Shown: piece after piece, positions 50,223 to 58,662 of the stretch | How the letters are laid out: each line of letters begins with the position of its first letter | Position numbering within the stretch: position 1 is the first letter of the stretch | Assembly: GCF_918698085.1 (NCBI RefSeq) | Contig: NZ_CAKKLP010000002.1 | Span: 1-64,000, forward strand | Reading direction: 5' to 3' | Source of the DNA: Chryseobacterium sp. Bi04 | Lineage (GTDB): Bacteria > Bacteroidota > Bacteroidia > Flavobacteriales > Weeksellaceae | DNA length: 64,000 nt | Translations under genes and position numbers: made by a program | The notes under the pieces: generated by a model | Told to the model about the DNA's origin: nothing | Databases searched by the model: none | Seen by the model: only the letters and a program-made list of their open reading frames with translations

Positions 50223-51122
50223 ATGGCTAAATCTGTAGATGATTTTAATAAGAAAAGGCTTCGGTCCAGCAATATTACAGTAGTGATAAGTATTGCCTTA
50301 GTGTTATTTTTGTTAGGCTTAATGGGGCTTATTCTGATTAATGCCCAGAAGTATTCTGACTATATTAAAGAACAATTGGTAGTGAATGCCTACTTTGATG
50401 AAAACTATGACGCTAAAGATTCTGTAAAGATTGCAAAACTGGAGGAAGAAACTTTAAAAAAGGTACAGACCTTAGCTCCTGTAAAAAAAGCTACCTATAT
50501 TTCCAGAAGTATGGCTGCAAAAGAGGCCAAGAAAAGTATGGGTATCGATAGTGACGCATTGTTTGAAGAAAACATTTTCCCTTCATCTGTCGAAATTGCT
50601 TTAAAACCTGAATATGTAGATCCTGCAAAAATTGATGAAGCCATTAAGGCAATCAAATCTGTGCCTGGTATTGTAGATGTTAAAAATGACAGCACATTAA
50701 TGGTAGATGTTTACAATAACCTGAGCAGAATCTTAAAGTGGATCTTAGGATTTTCAGTTCTGTTCCTGGTGTTAGCTGTTGTACTGATCAACAATTCGAT
50801 CCGTCTGAAAATATTTTCCAAGAGATTTATCATTAAGACCATGCAGCTGGTGGGTGCTAAAAGAAGATTTATTCTTAAGCCGTTCATTATAGAAGCTATT
50901 GTCTTAGGCGCTATTGGTGCTCTGATTGGTCTTTTAGCTTTGTTTGGTGTTTGGTATTACTTTACCAACCAGATTGGATCAGCATTTGTACAGGATAATC
51001 AACAGTATGTATGGCTTGTATTATTGGTATTCGGAGTAGGAATTTTTATTACTGTCCTAAGTACCATTATTGCAACCTGGAGATTCTTAAGATCAAACGT
51101 TGACGATTTATATTACTCTTAA
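50223..51122 (+). CDS. ftsX: Cell division protein FtsX (ABC permease)
   Basis: 299 residues. One N-terminal transmembrane helix (about 20-42), a periplasmic domain (about 45-165) and three C-terminal helices (about 175-195, 223-248, 260-285) give the FtsX topology. With the ATPase FtsE, FtsX regulates septal peptidoglycan hydrolases. No ftsE is present next to it here. The next gene starts two bases after the stop, so DUF3098 is coupled. Confidence 0.92.
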   Translation: MAKSVDDFNKKRLRSSNITVVISIALVLFLLGLMGLILINAQKYSDYIKEQLVVNAYFDENYDAKDSVKIAKLEEETLKKVQTLAPVKKATYISRSMAAKEAKKSMGIDSDALFEENIFPSSVEIALKPEYVDPAKIDEAIKAIKSVPGIVDVKNDSTLMVDVYNNLSRILKWILGFSVLFLVLAVVLINNSIRLKIFSKRFIIKTMQLVGAKRRFILKPFIIEAIVLGAIGALIGLLALFGVWYYFTNQIGSAFVQDNQQYVWLVLLVFGVGIFITVLSTIIATWRFLRSNVDDLYYS

Positions 51123-51124
51123 CA

Positions 51125-51421
51125 ATGAGCAAAAAAACAAATAAATTTTCCGCTACGGAGTTCGGCCGGGAAGTGGAAGCACCACAGGAAAACTCCTTTT
51201 ATTTCGGACAGCAGAATTTCAAATGGATGCTGATAGGTCTGGCATTTATAGTAGGTGGTTTTCTACTGATGATGGGCCCGGATGCTAATACAGTAGACGG
51301 TAAACTTGATCCCAACTCATGGAACGATGGTATTTTTTCCATCAGAAGGATCAGGATAGCACCTCTGTTTGTAGTCATTGGTTTTGTAATAGAAGTATAT
51401 GCTATTTTAAAAAGAAAATAG
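51125..51421 (+). CDS. DUF3098 membrane protein
   Basis: 98 residues with two transmembrane helices (about 36-55 and 79-95). The middle region (MGPDANTVDGKLDPNSWNDGIFSIRRIRIAPL) is diagnostic of the family, which is restricted mainly to Bacteroidota and typically lies between ftsX and uppP. Role unknown; the conserved position suggests cell envelope or division. Confidence 0.9.
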   Translation: MSKKTNKFSATEFGREVEAPQENSFYFGQQNFKWMLIGLAFIVGGFLLMMGPDANTVDGKLDPNSWNDGIFSIRRIRIAPLFVVIGFVIEVYAILKRK

Positions 51422-51438
51422 AAACAATTTATATTTAG

Positions 51439-51503
51439 AGATTAAGAGATTTGGGAATTTAGAATCATGTATTCTAAACTTCAGGATCTCTTAATCTTTT
51501 AAT
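51439..51503 (+). terminator. Nested hairpin between DUF3098 and uppP
   Basis: Outer arms AGATTAAGAGAT (51439-51450) and ATCTCTTAATCT (51486-51497), 7/7 internal loop, inner arms TTTAGAAT (51458-51465) and ATTCTAAA (51471-51478), then TTTTAATTTTTT. Could terminate or attenuate transcription into uppP, or be a mobile-repeat relic. Confidence 0.6.
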
Positions 51504-51516
51504 TTTTTGAAAGAAT

Positions 51517-52335
51517 ATGGATTTAATTAACGCAATTATTATTGCCATTGTAGAAGGTCTTACGGAATATCTTCCTATTTCTTCTACCGCCCATATGGGA
51601 TTTACCGCAAGCCTGATGGGACTTCCTGAGGATGAATTTTTGAAGATGTTTCAGGTATCTATTCAGTTTGGAGCTATTCTATCTGTGGTGGTAGCGTACT
51701 GGAAAAAATTCTTTGATTTAAAAAATCTTCAGTTTTACTTTAAGCTGGGTTTTGCCGTAGTACCTGCTTTGGTTTTAGGGTATTTATTTGATGATAAAAT
51801 TGAAGCTATCCTTGGAAACCAGATTGCGATCTCTTCAGTATTAGTGCTGGGAGGTGTTATTTTACTGTTTGCGGATAAATGGTTTAAGAATCCTAAAATT
51901 GATGACGAAAAAGGAATTACCATAAGAAATGCAGTGACCATTGGATTCTGGCAATGTCTTGCGATGATGCCTGGAACAAGCCGCAGTGCAGCTTCTATTA
52001 TTGGAGGAATGGCACAGGGGCTGACAAGAAAAGCAGCTGCAGAATTTTCTTTCTTTCTTGCCGTTCCCACTATGTTGGCGGTAACAGTGTACTCTGTGTT
52101 TGTGAAAACCTGGGGGAAAGGAACTGGAAATCCACAAAAAGGATACGAAATGATTATGGCTTCACAAGATCACATCATGATCTTTATTATAGGGAATGTG
52201 GTGGCATTTATTGTTGCTCTTATTGCTATTAAGGCTTTCATTGGAGTGCTGAACAAATATGGTTTCAAACCTTGGGGCTGGTACCGTATTTTTGTAGGTG
52301 TAGCCTTGCTTATTTATTTTTATTTTTTTAAATAA
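51517..52335 (+). CDS. uppP: Undecaprenyl-diphosphate phosphatase
   Basis: 272 residues with about eight membrane segments. The two family motifs are present: EGLTEYLPISSTAHM near 14-28 and PGTSRSAASI near 152-161, which form the active site. It dephosphorylates undecaprenyl diphosphate to recycle the lipid carrier for peptidoglycan and O-antigen synthesis, and also underlies bacitracin resistance when present in excess. Preceded by a nested hairpin and followed by truB 42 bases later. Confidence 0.95.
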   Translation: MDLINAIIIAIVEGLTEYLPISSTAHMGFTASLMGLPEDEFLKMFQVSIQFGAILSVVVAYWKKFFDLKNLQFYFKLGFAVVPALVLGYLFDDKIEAILGNQIAISSVLVLGGVILLFADKWFKNPKIDDEKGITIRNAVTIGFWQCLAMMPGTSRSAASIIGGMAQGLTRKAAAEFSFFLAVPTMLAVTVYSVFVKTWGKGTGNPQKGYEMIMASQDHIMIFIIGNVVAFIVALIAIKAFIGVLNKYGFKPWGWYRIFVGVALLIYFYFFK

Positions 52336-52377
52336 GAAAATATTCATTCATTATTAATTGCTTAGTAGCTACCATTC

Positions 52378-53076
52378 ATGACCGCTGAAGAACTTAAATC
52401 AGGATATACCTTTTTATTAGACAAACCCCTAGACTGGACGTCTTTCCAGGCTGTCAATAAAATGAAATATAAACTTAAACGTGAATTTGATCTTCCCAAG
52501 AAATTCAAGATTGGCCATGCCGGGACATTAGATCCCAGAGCAACAGGACTTCTTATTGTATGCTGTGGAAAATTCACGAAAAATATTCCCGAAATCCAGG
52601 ATGCCCCAAAAGAATACTGGACAGAAATTAAAATTGGGGTACAGACAGAATCTTACGATACAGAGAAGCCGGAGATTCTTCAGCAGGATATCTCAGCGAT
52701 ATCAGAAGAGCGGGTAAAAGAGGTACTTGATAAATTTGTGGGAGAAATTGAGCAGAAACCACCCGTTTATTCTGCCATAAAGATTGACGGTCAAAGAGCT
52801 TATAATCTTGCCAGAGCAGGAGAGGAAGTTGAAATGAAATCCAGAAAAACAACCATTCATTACATCAAAGATATTAAGATTGAGTTTCCTTTGGTAAGTT
52901 TTATGGTGGGTTGTTCAAAAGGTACCTATATCAGAAGTCTGGCCCACGATATAGGGCAGGAACTTGGAGTAGGAGCCTACCTGACACAGTTGAGACGCAC
53001 AAAGATCGGGGATTATAAAATTGAAGATGCTACAGATCAGTTTTTGAACAATAACTTTAGATTTGAAGGGTTGTAA
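52378..53076 (+). CDS. truB: tRNA pseudouridine(55) synthase
   Basis: 232 residues. Catalytic motif GHAGTLDPRATG at 46-57 with D52 as nucleophile, followed by CCGKFTK and the KGTYIRSLAHDIG motif near 180. It converts uridine 55 in the T-loop of tRNA to pseudouridine. No C-terminal PUA domain is evident, giving the short form usual in Bacteroidota. Confidence 0.94.
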   Translation: MTAEELKSGYTFLLDKPLDWTSFQAVNKMKYKLKREFDLPKKFKIGHAGTLDPRATGLLIVCCGKFTKNIPEIQDAPKEYWTEIKIGVQTESYDTEKPEILQQDISAISEERVKEVLDKFVGEIEQKPPVYSAIKIDGQRAYNLARAGEEVEMKSRKTTIHYIKDIKIEFPLVSFMVGCSKGTYIRSLAHDIGQELGVGAYLTQLRRTKIGDYKIEDATDQFLNNNFRFEGL

Positions 53077-53138
53077 AAAATGAATAAGGCATACCTATTC
53101 AATGGCAATAAAAATGATACCGGCTACGGTATAGACTA

Positions 53139-53861
53139 ATGGAAAAAACACGTATTAATAAATATTTATCAGAAGTAGGGTTCTGCTCAAGAAGGGCAGC
53201 AGATAAACTATTGGAAGAAGGAAGGATAACAATTAATGGCAAAATTCCTGAACTGGGAACAAAGGTTTCAGATGAAGATGTTGTAGAAGTAGATGGTAAG
53301 CCTGTCAGAGAACGGGAAGATAAGCCTGTATATATTGCTTTTAATAAGCCCGTAGGCATTGTTTGTACTACAGACACCAAACGTGAGAAAAATAACATCG
53401 TAGACTATGTCAATCATCCTAAAAGGATTTTCCCTGTCGGAAGATTGGATAAACCCAGCGAAGGACTTATTCTTCTAACCAACGATGGTGATATCGTTAA
53501 TAAAATCCTAAGAGCGAGAAACAACCACGAAAAGGAATACATTGTTCGTGTAGATAAACCTGTCAATCCAAGGTTTCTGGAGAAAATGAGAAATGGGGTT
53601 CCTATTTTAGATACAGTTACCAAAAAGTGTGAAGTAGAGAAAGTTGATGACATGAACTTCAGGATTGTCCTTACGCAGGGACTGAACAGACAGATCCGAA
53701 GAATGTGTGAATATCTTGGCTATGAGGTGAAGAAGCTGAAAAGAATCCGTATAATGAACATTAAACTGGATCTCCCTATTGGAAAATGGAGAGATCTGAC
53801 AGATGAAGAACTTAATACGCTAAACTGTTTACTGGTGGATTCTAATAAAACAATCGACTAA
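53139..53861 (+). CDS. rluF: 23S rRNA pseudouridine(2604) synthase, RluF-type
   Basis: 240 residues. N-terminal S4 RNA-binding domain ([29 protein letters not shown], about 6-34) and an RsuA/RluB/E/F-type catalytic domain with [10 protein letters not shown] (D104). The C-terminal half carries the segments [28 protein letters not shown] and [21 protein letters not shown], which I associate specifically with RluF. It forms pseudouridine in 23S rRNA. A 62-base gap follows truB; co-transcription is likely. Confidence 0.9.
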   Translation: MEKTRINKYLSEVGFCSRRAADKLLEEGRITINGKIPELGTKVSDEDVVEVDGKPVREREDKPVYIAFNKPVGIVCTTDTKREKNNIVDYVNHPKRIFPVGRLDKPSEGLILLTNDGDIVNKILRARNNHEKEYIVRVDKPVNPRFLEKMRNGVPILDTVTKKCEVEKVDDMNFRIVLTQGLNRQIRRMCEYLGYEVKKLKRIRIMNIKLDLPIGKWRDLTDEELNTLNCLLVDSNKTID

Positions 53862-53959
53862 GATCTATACATATCTTAACGGTTCCACTTTCTTTTTTTT
53901 GATTTTTTCCTGCAATACTTACCAAGTTTTGTAGTATACCTATATTTTATTGTGCCAAA

Positions 53960-53986
53960 CCTTATAAGTTTTTAAAACCTATAAGG
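53960..53986. repeat. Near-perfect 27-bp palindrome
   Basis: CCTTATA at the left end and TATAAGG at the right end enclose AGTTTTTAAAACC, so the whole 27-mer reads as its own complement except for one mismatched pair and the centre. Located in the 255-base gap after rluF, which holds no gene. Confidence 0.55.
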
Positions 53987-54116
53987 CTGTGAGTTGTAAG
54001 ATATTTCTCTTCATAATCTCAGGTGTTAATTATTTTTCACTTAACAGTGTAATATATTTTATTTTTTAATAAAATTGCATTATATTTATAATAATAACAA
54101 CTATAACCTGAAAATC

Positions 54117-55340
54117 ATGAAATTACAATTTAATGTAGTCTTTTTGTTTATTATTCTGATAACACTTACTAATTGTCACAATGATAACCACAATTCAAAT
54201 CACCCCCATGATTCTTTGTTTTATATTGACTACAGAAGTTTACAGGGATTACCGGACGGAATTGCTGTAATAGAACTAGATCCTGAAGCTCCCAATTTTG
54301 GATATATTAGCAGCAAGCTTGAATTGGGTATCGGGGTATTGCCTCACCACATTTATTATAATCATAACGAAAAAAAAATGTTCACAACTGCTTTGGGGGG
54401 CAGCTATCTCTATCAGATAAAAACAGAAGATGATCAAAATGGGCAGCCCAAATTAGTTAGTGCAACACCCATTGATACAGGTGAGAATACGGTAGGAGAA
54501 AATTTGTTTTTTACCAATGACGGAAGATATTTTATGACCTTTATGGGTGGGGCAGGAGGTCCAAAAGATGGCAGTATAGGTGTTTTTAACGCGGATAATA
54601 ATCAGCTTATTAAAATTATTAAAGCACCCATTCAGGATAATCCAAATCAATTTATAATGTATCCGCATGGCATCTCCGTTAATGAGGAAAAAGGATTAAT
54701 GATGGTAACCTCAACTATTCACCCGGATCTCAGTACAGGCATGGGAAATACTTGTACCTTACTAGATCTCAAGACCTATGAATTAAAGGAGACCTATCAG
54801 TTAGCAGACTCACCAACAGATATGTCTGCTCCTGTTGAGGTTTTATTACTACGTGGAAAATTTCCACAATATGCTCTTGCTACTACAATGCTTGGAGGCG
54901 ATATCTGGATGGCTCCCTACAATGCTGTGACCAAAAAATATGATGCTTTTACTAAAATATTCGAAGGAAGTACCCAAGGATTAGGCTGGGCACTCGAAAT
55001 GTATATTGATGATACAGGCAAACTCTATGTAAGTTTTGCAGATCCCGGAAAAGTACTTGTCTTTGATTTAAGCAATCTCCCTCAAATAAAGCTTTTGAAA
55101 ACTTTTGATGCAGACAAAGGAGCACATCATATGGCTTTCTTCAAAACCAAATCAGGAAAAGAGGTGGTAGCCGTGCAGAATAATTTACTGAATATTCCTA
55201 ACTTAAATTCGGGGACCATTAGTATAATTGATATCAATACAGGAAAAAACTTAGGTACCGTCAATTTACGTACCCGATATGGGATATTACCGGAATCCAT
55301 TGAAGGAACCAATGGCCCAAGCAATTATATGCATCATTAA
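54117..55340 (+). CDS. Lipoprotein with beta-propeller-like repeats, unknown function
   Basis: 407 residues from ATG 54117, chosen for the lipoprotein signal (MKLQFNVVFLFIILITLTNCH, Cys20). Directly after the lipid Cys is a His/Asn/Asp-rich tract (HNDNHNSNHPHD). The remainder consists of propeller-style repeats with patterns GYISSKLELGIG, NLFFTNDGRYFMTFMGG, GIGVFNADNN, MYPHGISVNEE, GKLYVSFADPGKVLVFD and GAHHMAFF. The shape recalls YVTN/selenium-binding-protein-like propellers, some of which bind metals, but I see no catalytic residue I can name. Predicted to be anchored in an envelope membrane. No neighbour suggests a pathway. Confidence 0.7.
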   Translation: MKLQFNVVFLFIILITLTNCHNDNHNSNHPHDSLFYIDYRSLQGLPDGIAVIELDPEAPNFGYISSKLELGIGVLPHHIYYNHNEKKMFTTALGGSYLYQIKTEDDQNGQPKLVSATPIDTGENTVGENLFFTNDGRYFMTFMGGAGGPKDGSIGVFNADNNQLIKIIKAPIQDNPNQFIMYPHGISVNEEKGLMMVTSTIHPDLSTGMGNTCTLLDLKTYELKETYQLADSPTDMSAPVEVLLLRGKFPQYALATTMLGGDIWMAPYNAVTKKYDAFTKIFEGSTQGLGWALEMYIDDTGKLYVSFADPGKVLVFDLSNLPQIKLLKTFDADKGAHHMAFFKTKSGKEVVAVQNNLLNIPNLNSGTISIIDINTGKNLGTVNLRTRYGILPESIEGTNGPSNYMHH

Positions 55341-55360
55341 AATTGATCAATATTCAGATT

Positions 55361-55402
55361 ATAAACTATTCCGGGAAACAGATGTTTTTTGGAGTAGTTT
55401 AT
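55361..55402 (+). other. 20-bp hairpin downstream of the propeller lipoprotein
   Basis: The arms 55361-55380 and 55383-55402 pair over 20 positions counting four G-U pairs, which are G-U only in plus-strand RNA. No T tract follows; a structured 3' end or processing barrier is more likely than a simple terminator. Confidence 0.55.
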
Positions 55403-55474
55403 ATCGAAATCTACCTTTTAAAACCGATTAGACTATGGTCAATGTGTAAGCGTTCAATTTTTATCCATACGGTG

Positions 55475-56743
55475 TTATTTGACATATAATTTCATTCTTT
55501 CTTCATATTCAGGCTTTAACTTCAGAAACTTCCATATTTTTTTATCATCAGGATAGGTGATCCGGTAAAATATAATTTTATCTGCTGAATACTTAAAGTA
55601 AGGATGGTTTTTCAGCCAGTCTTCGGGCGCATCTGCTAAGCTGTATTTGGCAACCGCTGAAGCGTCCAGGGGACATATGGAAATCAGTTTTTGAACCAGT
55701 TCTTTATCAATATTGTAGGTATCCAGGATCTGCTGTTTATTGATGAAGCCACCCAGCTTTTTTCTAAATCCAATGATGGATCCGGCACTTCTTTCATCCA
55801 ATCCAAATTCTAAAAGCTGCTTAAAGGTAATAGCGTTAAGGTTCGTTTTTGAAAAATCTGTCTGTTCCTGTTGCTTTACATGCTCTTTTATTTGGATATA
55901 AGGTTTTAATTCCTGAAATTTTTCCGCAGAAATTACAAAACATTTTTGCAGATCCTCTGCTGTCCTAAAGCTTCCTGCCAGATTGCGGTTTCGATAATTA
56001 ACAATAACATGGGCTTGCTTTTCGGAGAATCCAATGGCCATCCAACCTTCTGCATCCAGCGTGTTGGGATCAAAAGGATGATAAGATATTTTGGTTTTCA
56101 GAGCCGTATTTTTACTGATATTTTGAAAATTTCCAGGAGTTTTTACCGGTAACAAGAGATAGGGCTCCAGTTTACTATAGTTTTCGGCAGAAATGATAAA
56201 GCATTCTTTAAATTTCTCTTTACTGATAAAACTGCCTCCCAGGTATTTTTTATATTTTAAAATAGCCTCAGCCTGTCTTTCGCTGAATCCCATTTGTATC
56301 CAGTGGTCTTCAGAAAGCTGATCCGGATTGAATTTTCTGGAAATTATAAGGGATTTCTTTTCAAAACCTTTAAAATGATATGATTTTGCATCTGTTTGCG
56401 TTGCCGGAAGCAGAATATAAGGTTCAAGCTCCGTGAATTTATCTGCGGAAATGGCATAACATTTTTTAAGCTGTTCCTTTGAAGTAAATTGACCCCCTAT
56501 GATCTCTTTATATGTAAGGATAGTAGAAGTCTGTTTTTCAGAAAAACCAAGTTGCTGCCATTGTGCTTTATCCAATATATTAGGATCAAAATCAGATAAA
56601 CCGGCAGGAGCAGAAGTCTCCATAATAAATTTCACTTCAGGAAAAGAAGCTTTTTCTCTGCTGGTATATTTCTGATACGCAAATAGGATGGTCAGCAGCA
56701 AAACCATAAATGCCAGTTTCCGATAATAGCTTTTTCTCATCAT
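55475..56743 (-). CDS. Membrane-anchored protein with four helix-hairpin-helix repeats
   Basis: 422 residues (or 421 if the second Met is used). One N-terminal transmembrane helix (about 10-24) and then three closely similar ~85-residue repeats, each with the order FDPN/FNPDxL...W..GFSExQ...I..YK/YR...GGxF..xE.LKxC..ISAExF..LEPYI, and a fourth HhH unit (NLNAITFKQLLEFGLDERSAGSIIGFRKKLGG). HhH units of this ComEA type bind DNA without sequence preference; envelope location suggests DNA uptake or another surface role. The function is inferred. C-terminus is unassigned (about 365-422). Confidence 0.82.
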   Translation of the reverse strand: MMRKSYYRKLAFMVLLLTILFAYQKYTSREKASFPEVKFIMETSAPAGLSDFDPNILDKAQWQQLGFSEKQTSTILTYKEIIGGQFTSKEQLKKCYAISADKFTELEPYILLPATQTDAKSYHFKGFEKKSLIISRKFNPDQLSEDHWIQMGFSERQAEAILKYKKYLGGSFISKEKFKECFIISAENYSKLEPYLLLPVKTPGNFQNISKNTALKTKISYHPFDPNTLDAEGWMAIGFSEKQAHVIVNYRNRNLAGSFRTAEDLQKCFVISAEKFQELKPYIQIKEHVKQQEQTDFSKTNLNAITFKQLLEFGLDERSAGSIIGFRKKLGGFINKQQILDTYNIDKELVQKLISICPLDASAVAKYSLADAPEDWLKNHPYFKYSADKIIFYRITYPDDKKIWKFLKLKPEYEERMKLYVK

Positions 56744-56747
56744 AAGG

Positions 56748-56778
56748 TAAACCTATTGATAAAAACAAGATCAGACAA
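56748..56778 (-). promoter_or_regulatory. Possible promoter of the HhH-repeat gene
   Basis: Minus strand TTG (56776-56778), 20-base spacer, TAGGTTTA (56748-56755), one mismatch. Four bases separate it from the first ATG, as for the methyltransferase gene at 3540. Confidence 0.4.
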
Positions 56779-56871
56779 TGGCTGGCTGTTAAATGAGTGA
56801 TTTTACAATATAAATTCATTTTAATAGCTTTTAAAATACATATAAAGCTCTAAAAATGAGAATTATTTAAA

Positions 56872-56898
56872 TAAAAAAGTATCTGTGAAGATACTTTT
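56872..56898 (-). terminator. Rho-independent terminator of MerR gene
   Basis: Arms AAAAGTATC (56875-56883) and GATACTTTT (56890-56898), T run on the minus strand. Confidence 0.88.
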
Positions 56899-56911
56899 AT
56901 GAGGATAAAAA

Positions 56912-57256
56912 TTATTCGGAATCTTTTTCTCCCAAAGACTCTTTTAGCTTTATAAGTTCAGCCTTTACAAATTCAAGTCTGTCAATAAGTGTAATGGTCT
57001 CTGAAATTTTGCTGTTTGTGGTCAAAGCAACACGGGCACCGTCCAGAGTATATCCTTTTTCTTTCACTAAATGATAAATCATCTGGAGGTTCTTGATATC
57101 TTCAGGAGTAAAATAACGGTTACCTTTTCTATTCTTTTTAGGTTTGATAATGGGGAATTCCTGTTCCCAATAACGTATTAATGAAGTATTTACATCGAAT
57201 GCTTTTGCTACTTCTCCTATAGAATAATACAGTTTGTCAGGTAAATTTATTTTCAT
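56912..57256 (-). CDS. MerR family transcriptional regulator
   Basis: 114 residues from ATG 57256; the promoter -7 box inside the longer frame excludes an upstream start. The N-terminal winged helix is clear (YYSIGEVAKAFDVNTSLIRYWEQEFPII, about 10-37, then RKGNRYFTPEDI) followed by the helical dimerisation arm. There are no cysteines suggesting metal sensing and no long effector domain, so it belongs to the short MerR group common in Bacteroidota. Target unknown. Confidence 0.88.
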   Translation of the reverse strand: MKINLPDKLYYSIGEVAKAFDVNTSLIRYWEQEFPIIKPKKNRKGNRYFTPEDIKNLQMIYHLVKEKGYTLDGARVALTTNSKISETITLIDRLEFVKAELIKLKESLGEKDSE

Positions 57257-57274
57257 TTTACAACTCCTAGACCT

Positions 57275-57307
57275 CAAAGATAAAAATTTTTTAAAGTTGT
57301 ATCCAAA
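57275..57307 (-). promoter_or_regulatory. Promoter of MerR gene
   Basis: Minus strand TTTG (57304-57307), 21-base spacer, TATCTTTG (57275-57282), full match. Confidence 0.75.
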
Positions 57308-57352
57308 TATATCTTTAAAGTGCTGAAGTGCTTTTGTCTTATATGAAGCCAC

Positions 57353-57731
57353 ACGGATGAAGTTGGGAAGGGAAAATTGGTCACTTTATTCAAATTGTTA
57401 TGAAGGCGAATAGGCTATTTATAAAATATAAACGGTTGGATGGATAATGATAGAGATTTTGTACCTGATTTAAGAATTTCCAATTCAAAATTTCTGAAAA
57501 GATAAGGATAAAATATCCATTATAAAATTATTATTGAGCTCGTGATATATATTGTGGTGATATTGTATGTTGTTTATTATCAGTCGTTTTAGTTAATGGA
57601 GTATCTGTGTAGTATATTCTTTTTTTTGAGAATTAATATTCTTAATTACATTTAGGTCTGATTGAAAAATTTCGAATAAATAATCTATTATATTTTTTTT
57701 GAATTTCTATAATAATACAAAATATGAAGTT
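57353..57731. other. Intergenic, no gene supported
   Basis: About 380 bases. A 21-codon ATG frame at about 57440-57505 (MDNDRDFVPDLRISNSKFLKR) is too short to support. No terminator or repeat noted. Confidence 0.45.
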
Positions 57732-58511
57732 ATGAAAATAAGTTTTTTATTATTATGTATACTGGCATATGCAAATTTTTTTGGGCAGATTGGTAAAGTC
57801 GGTATTAATACACTAAAGCCAACCCGGAGTTTGGATATCAACGGAAATATTAGAATACGTTCACTTACTGATAAAAAGGACAGTGCCAATGTGTATGACC
57901 GGGTTCTTGTAGGGAATAGTCAAGGGGACATCGATTTTGTTCCTATTGGAAGTTTTGATGTTGAAACACCTGCAATTAAAACAATAAAATTTACAGTAAA
58001 AAATGTTAAAATTCCCAGCACTTATAGCTATGTTACAGAAGCGGTGAATATAGGAAATGTATCAATAAGATATAGAAATAATTCATCTTGTATTGGCATT
58101 AATTGTGAAAATAGAATTGGGGGTAAACTGGAATTCAAATTTTTTAATGCAGCAGGTGCGGGCAGTGTTTGGACAGGTAGCTCTATGCTGGTCAGGAGAT
58201 CAAGTTTTTTGAATAATGATGATACCACGTCGCCGACAGCTCAGAGTGGGGAATATAGAACAAGGTTTTATGCAGGAACTATAAAAGGAGTTCCTCTTGA
58301 TGATACAACTTCTCCATATACTGTTCTTGATTTAGAATATAACCCGGAAACAAGAGATACTGGCAGTACGATGTTGTCAATAAATTCAACAGGAGACGTA
58401 TATAGAATATCTATAATGTTCAATGGCAGTTTACCAGCGGTTGCTGCAGATAATATTGCTGCATTACCCAGGCAGGCAACTATATTTATTGAACGTTTGA
58501 CAGATGATTAG
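57732..58511 (+). CDS. Secreted protein with GIN-type N-terminal repeat, unknown function
   Basis: 259 residues from ATG 57732, where the signal peptide begins (MKISFLLLCILAYANFFGQ). The mature start IGKVGINTLKPTRSLDINGNIRIRSL and VLVGNSQGDIDFVPIGSF is a pattern widespread in Chryseobacterium secreted proteins and in phage-tail-spike-like proteins. The C-terminal part is a beta-rich domain of unknown family ending with IFIERLTDD. No T9SS signal seen. Surface or extracellular function is assumed. Confidence 0.68.
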   Translation: MKISFLLLCILAYANFFGQIGKVGINTLKPTRSLDINGNIRIRSLTDKKDSANVYDRVLVGNSQGDIDFVPIGSFDVETPAIKTIKFTVKNVKIPSTYSYVTEAVNIGNVSIRYRNNSSCIGINCENRIGGKLEFKFFNAAGAGSVWTGSSMLVRRSSFLNNDDTTSPTAQSGEYRTRFYAGTIKGVPLDDTTSPYTVLDLEYNPETRDTGSTMLSINSTGDVYRISIMFNGSLPAVAADNIAALPRQATIFIERLTDD

Positions 58512-58629
58512 AACATCAATATGCATATGGTACTTATGAAATCCAGTTGAGACATAGGTACTTTAATTAATATATAATTTATTTATTCATAATATCGTGA
58601 AAAAAAATATAATCAATTACTTTTTTATG

Positions 58630-58637
58630 TAACTTCG
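58630..58637 (+). promoter_or_regulatory. -7 box of metalloprotease gene
   Basis: TAACTTCG, 25 bases before ATG 58663; no clear -33 partner. Confidence 0.4.
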
Positions 58638-58662
58638 TGAAACACAAAAAACTACAGTGAAA

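Noticed and set aside
51862..52232. Two overlapping frames inside uppP on either strand
   Set aside because: Translations are Cys/Ser/Arg-rich frame-shift products of the uppP sequence.
57440..57505. 21-codon frame MDNDRDFVPDL... as a small gene
   Set aside because: Too short, no promoter, no terminator, no recognisable feature.
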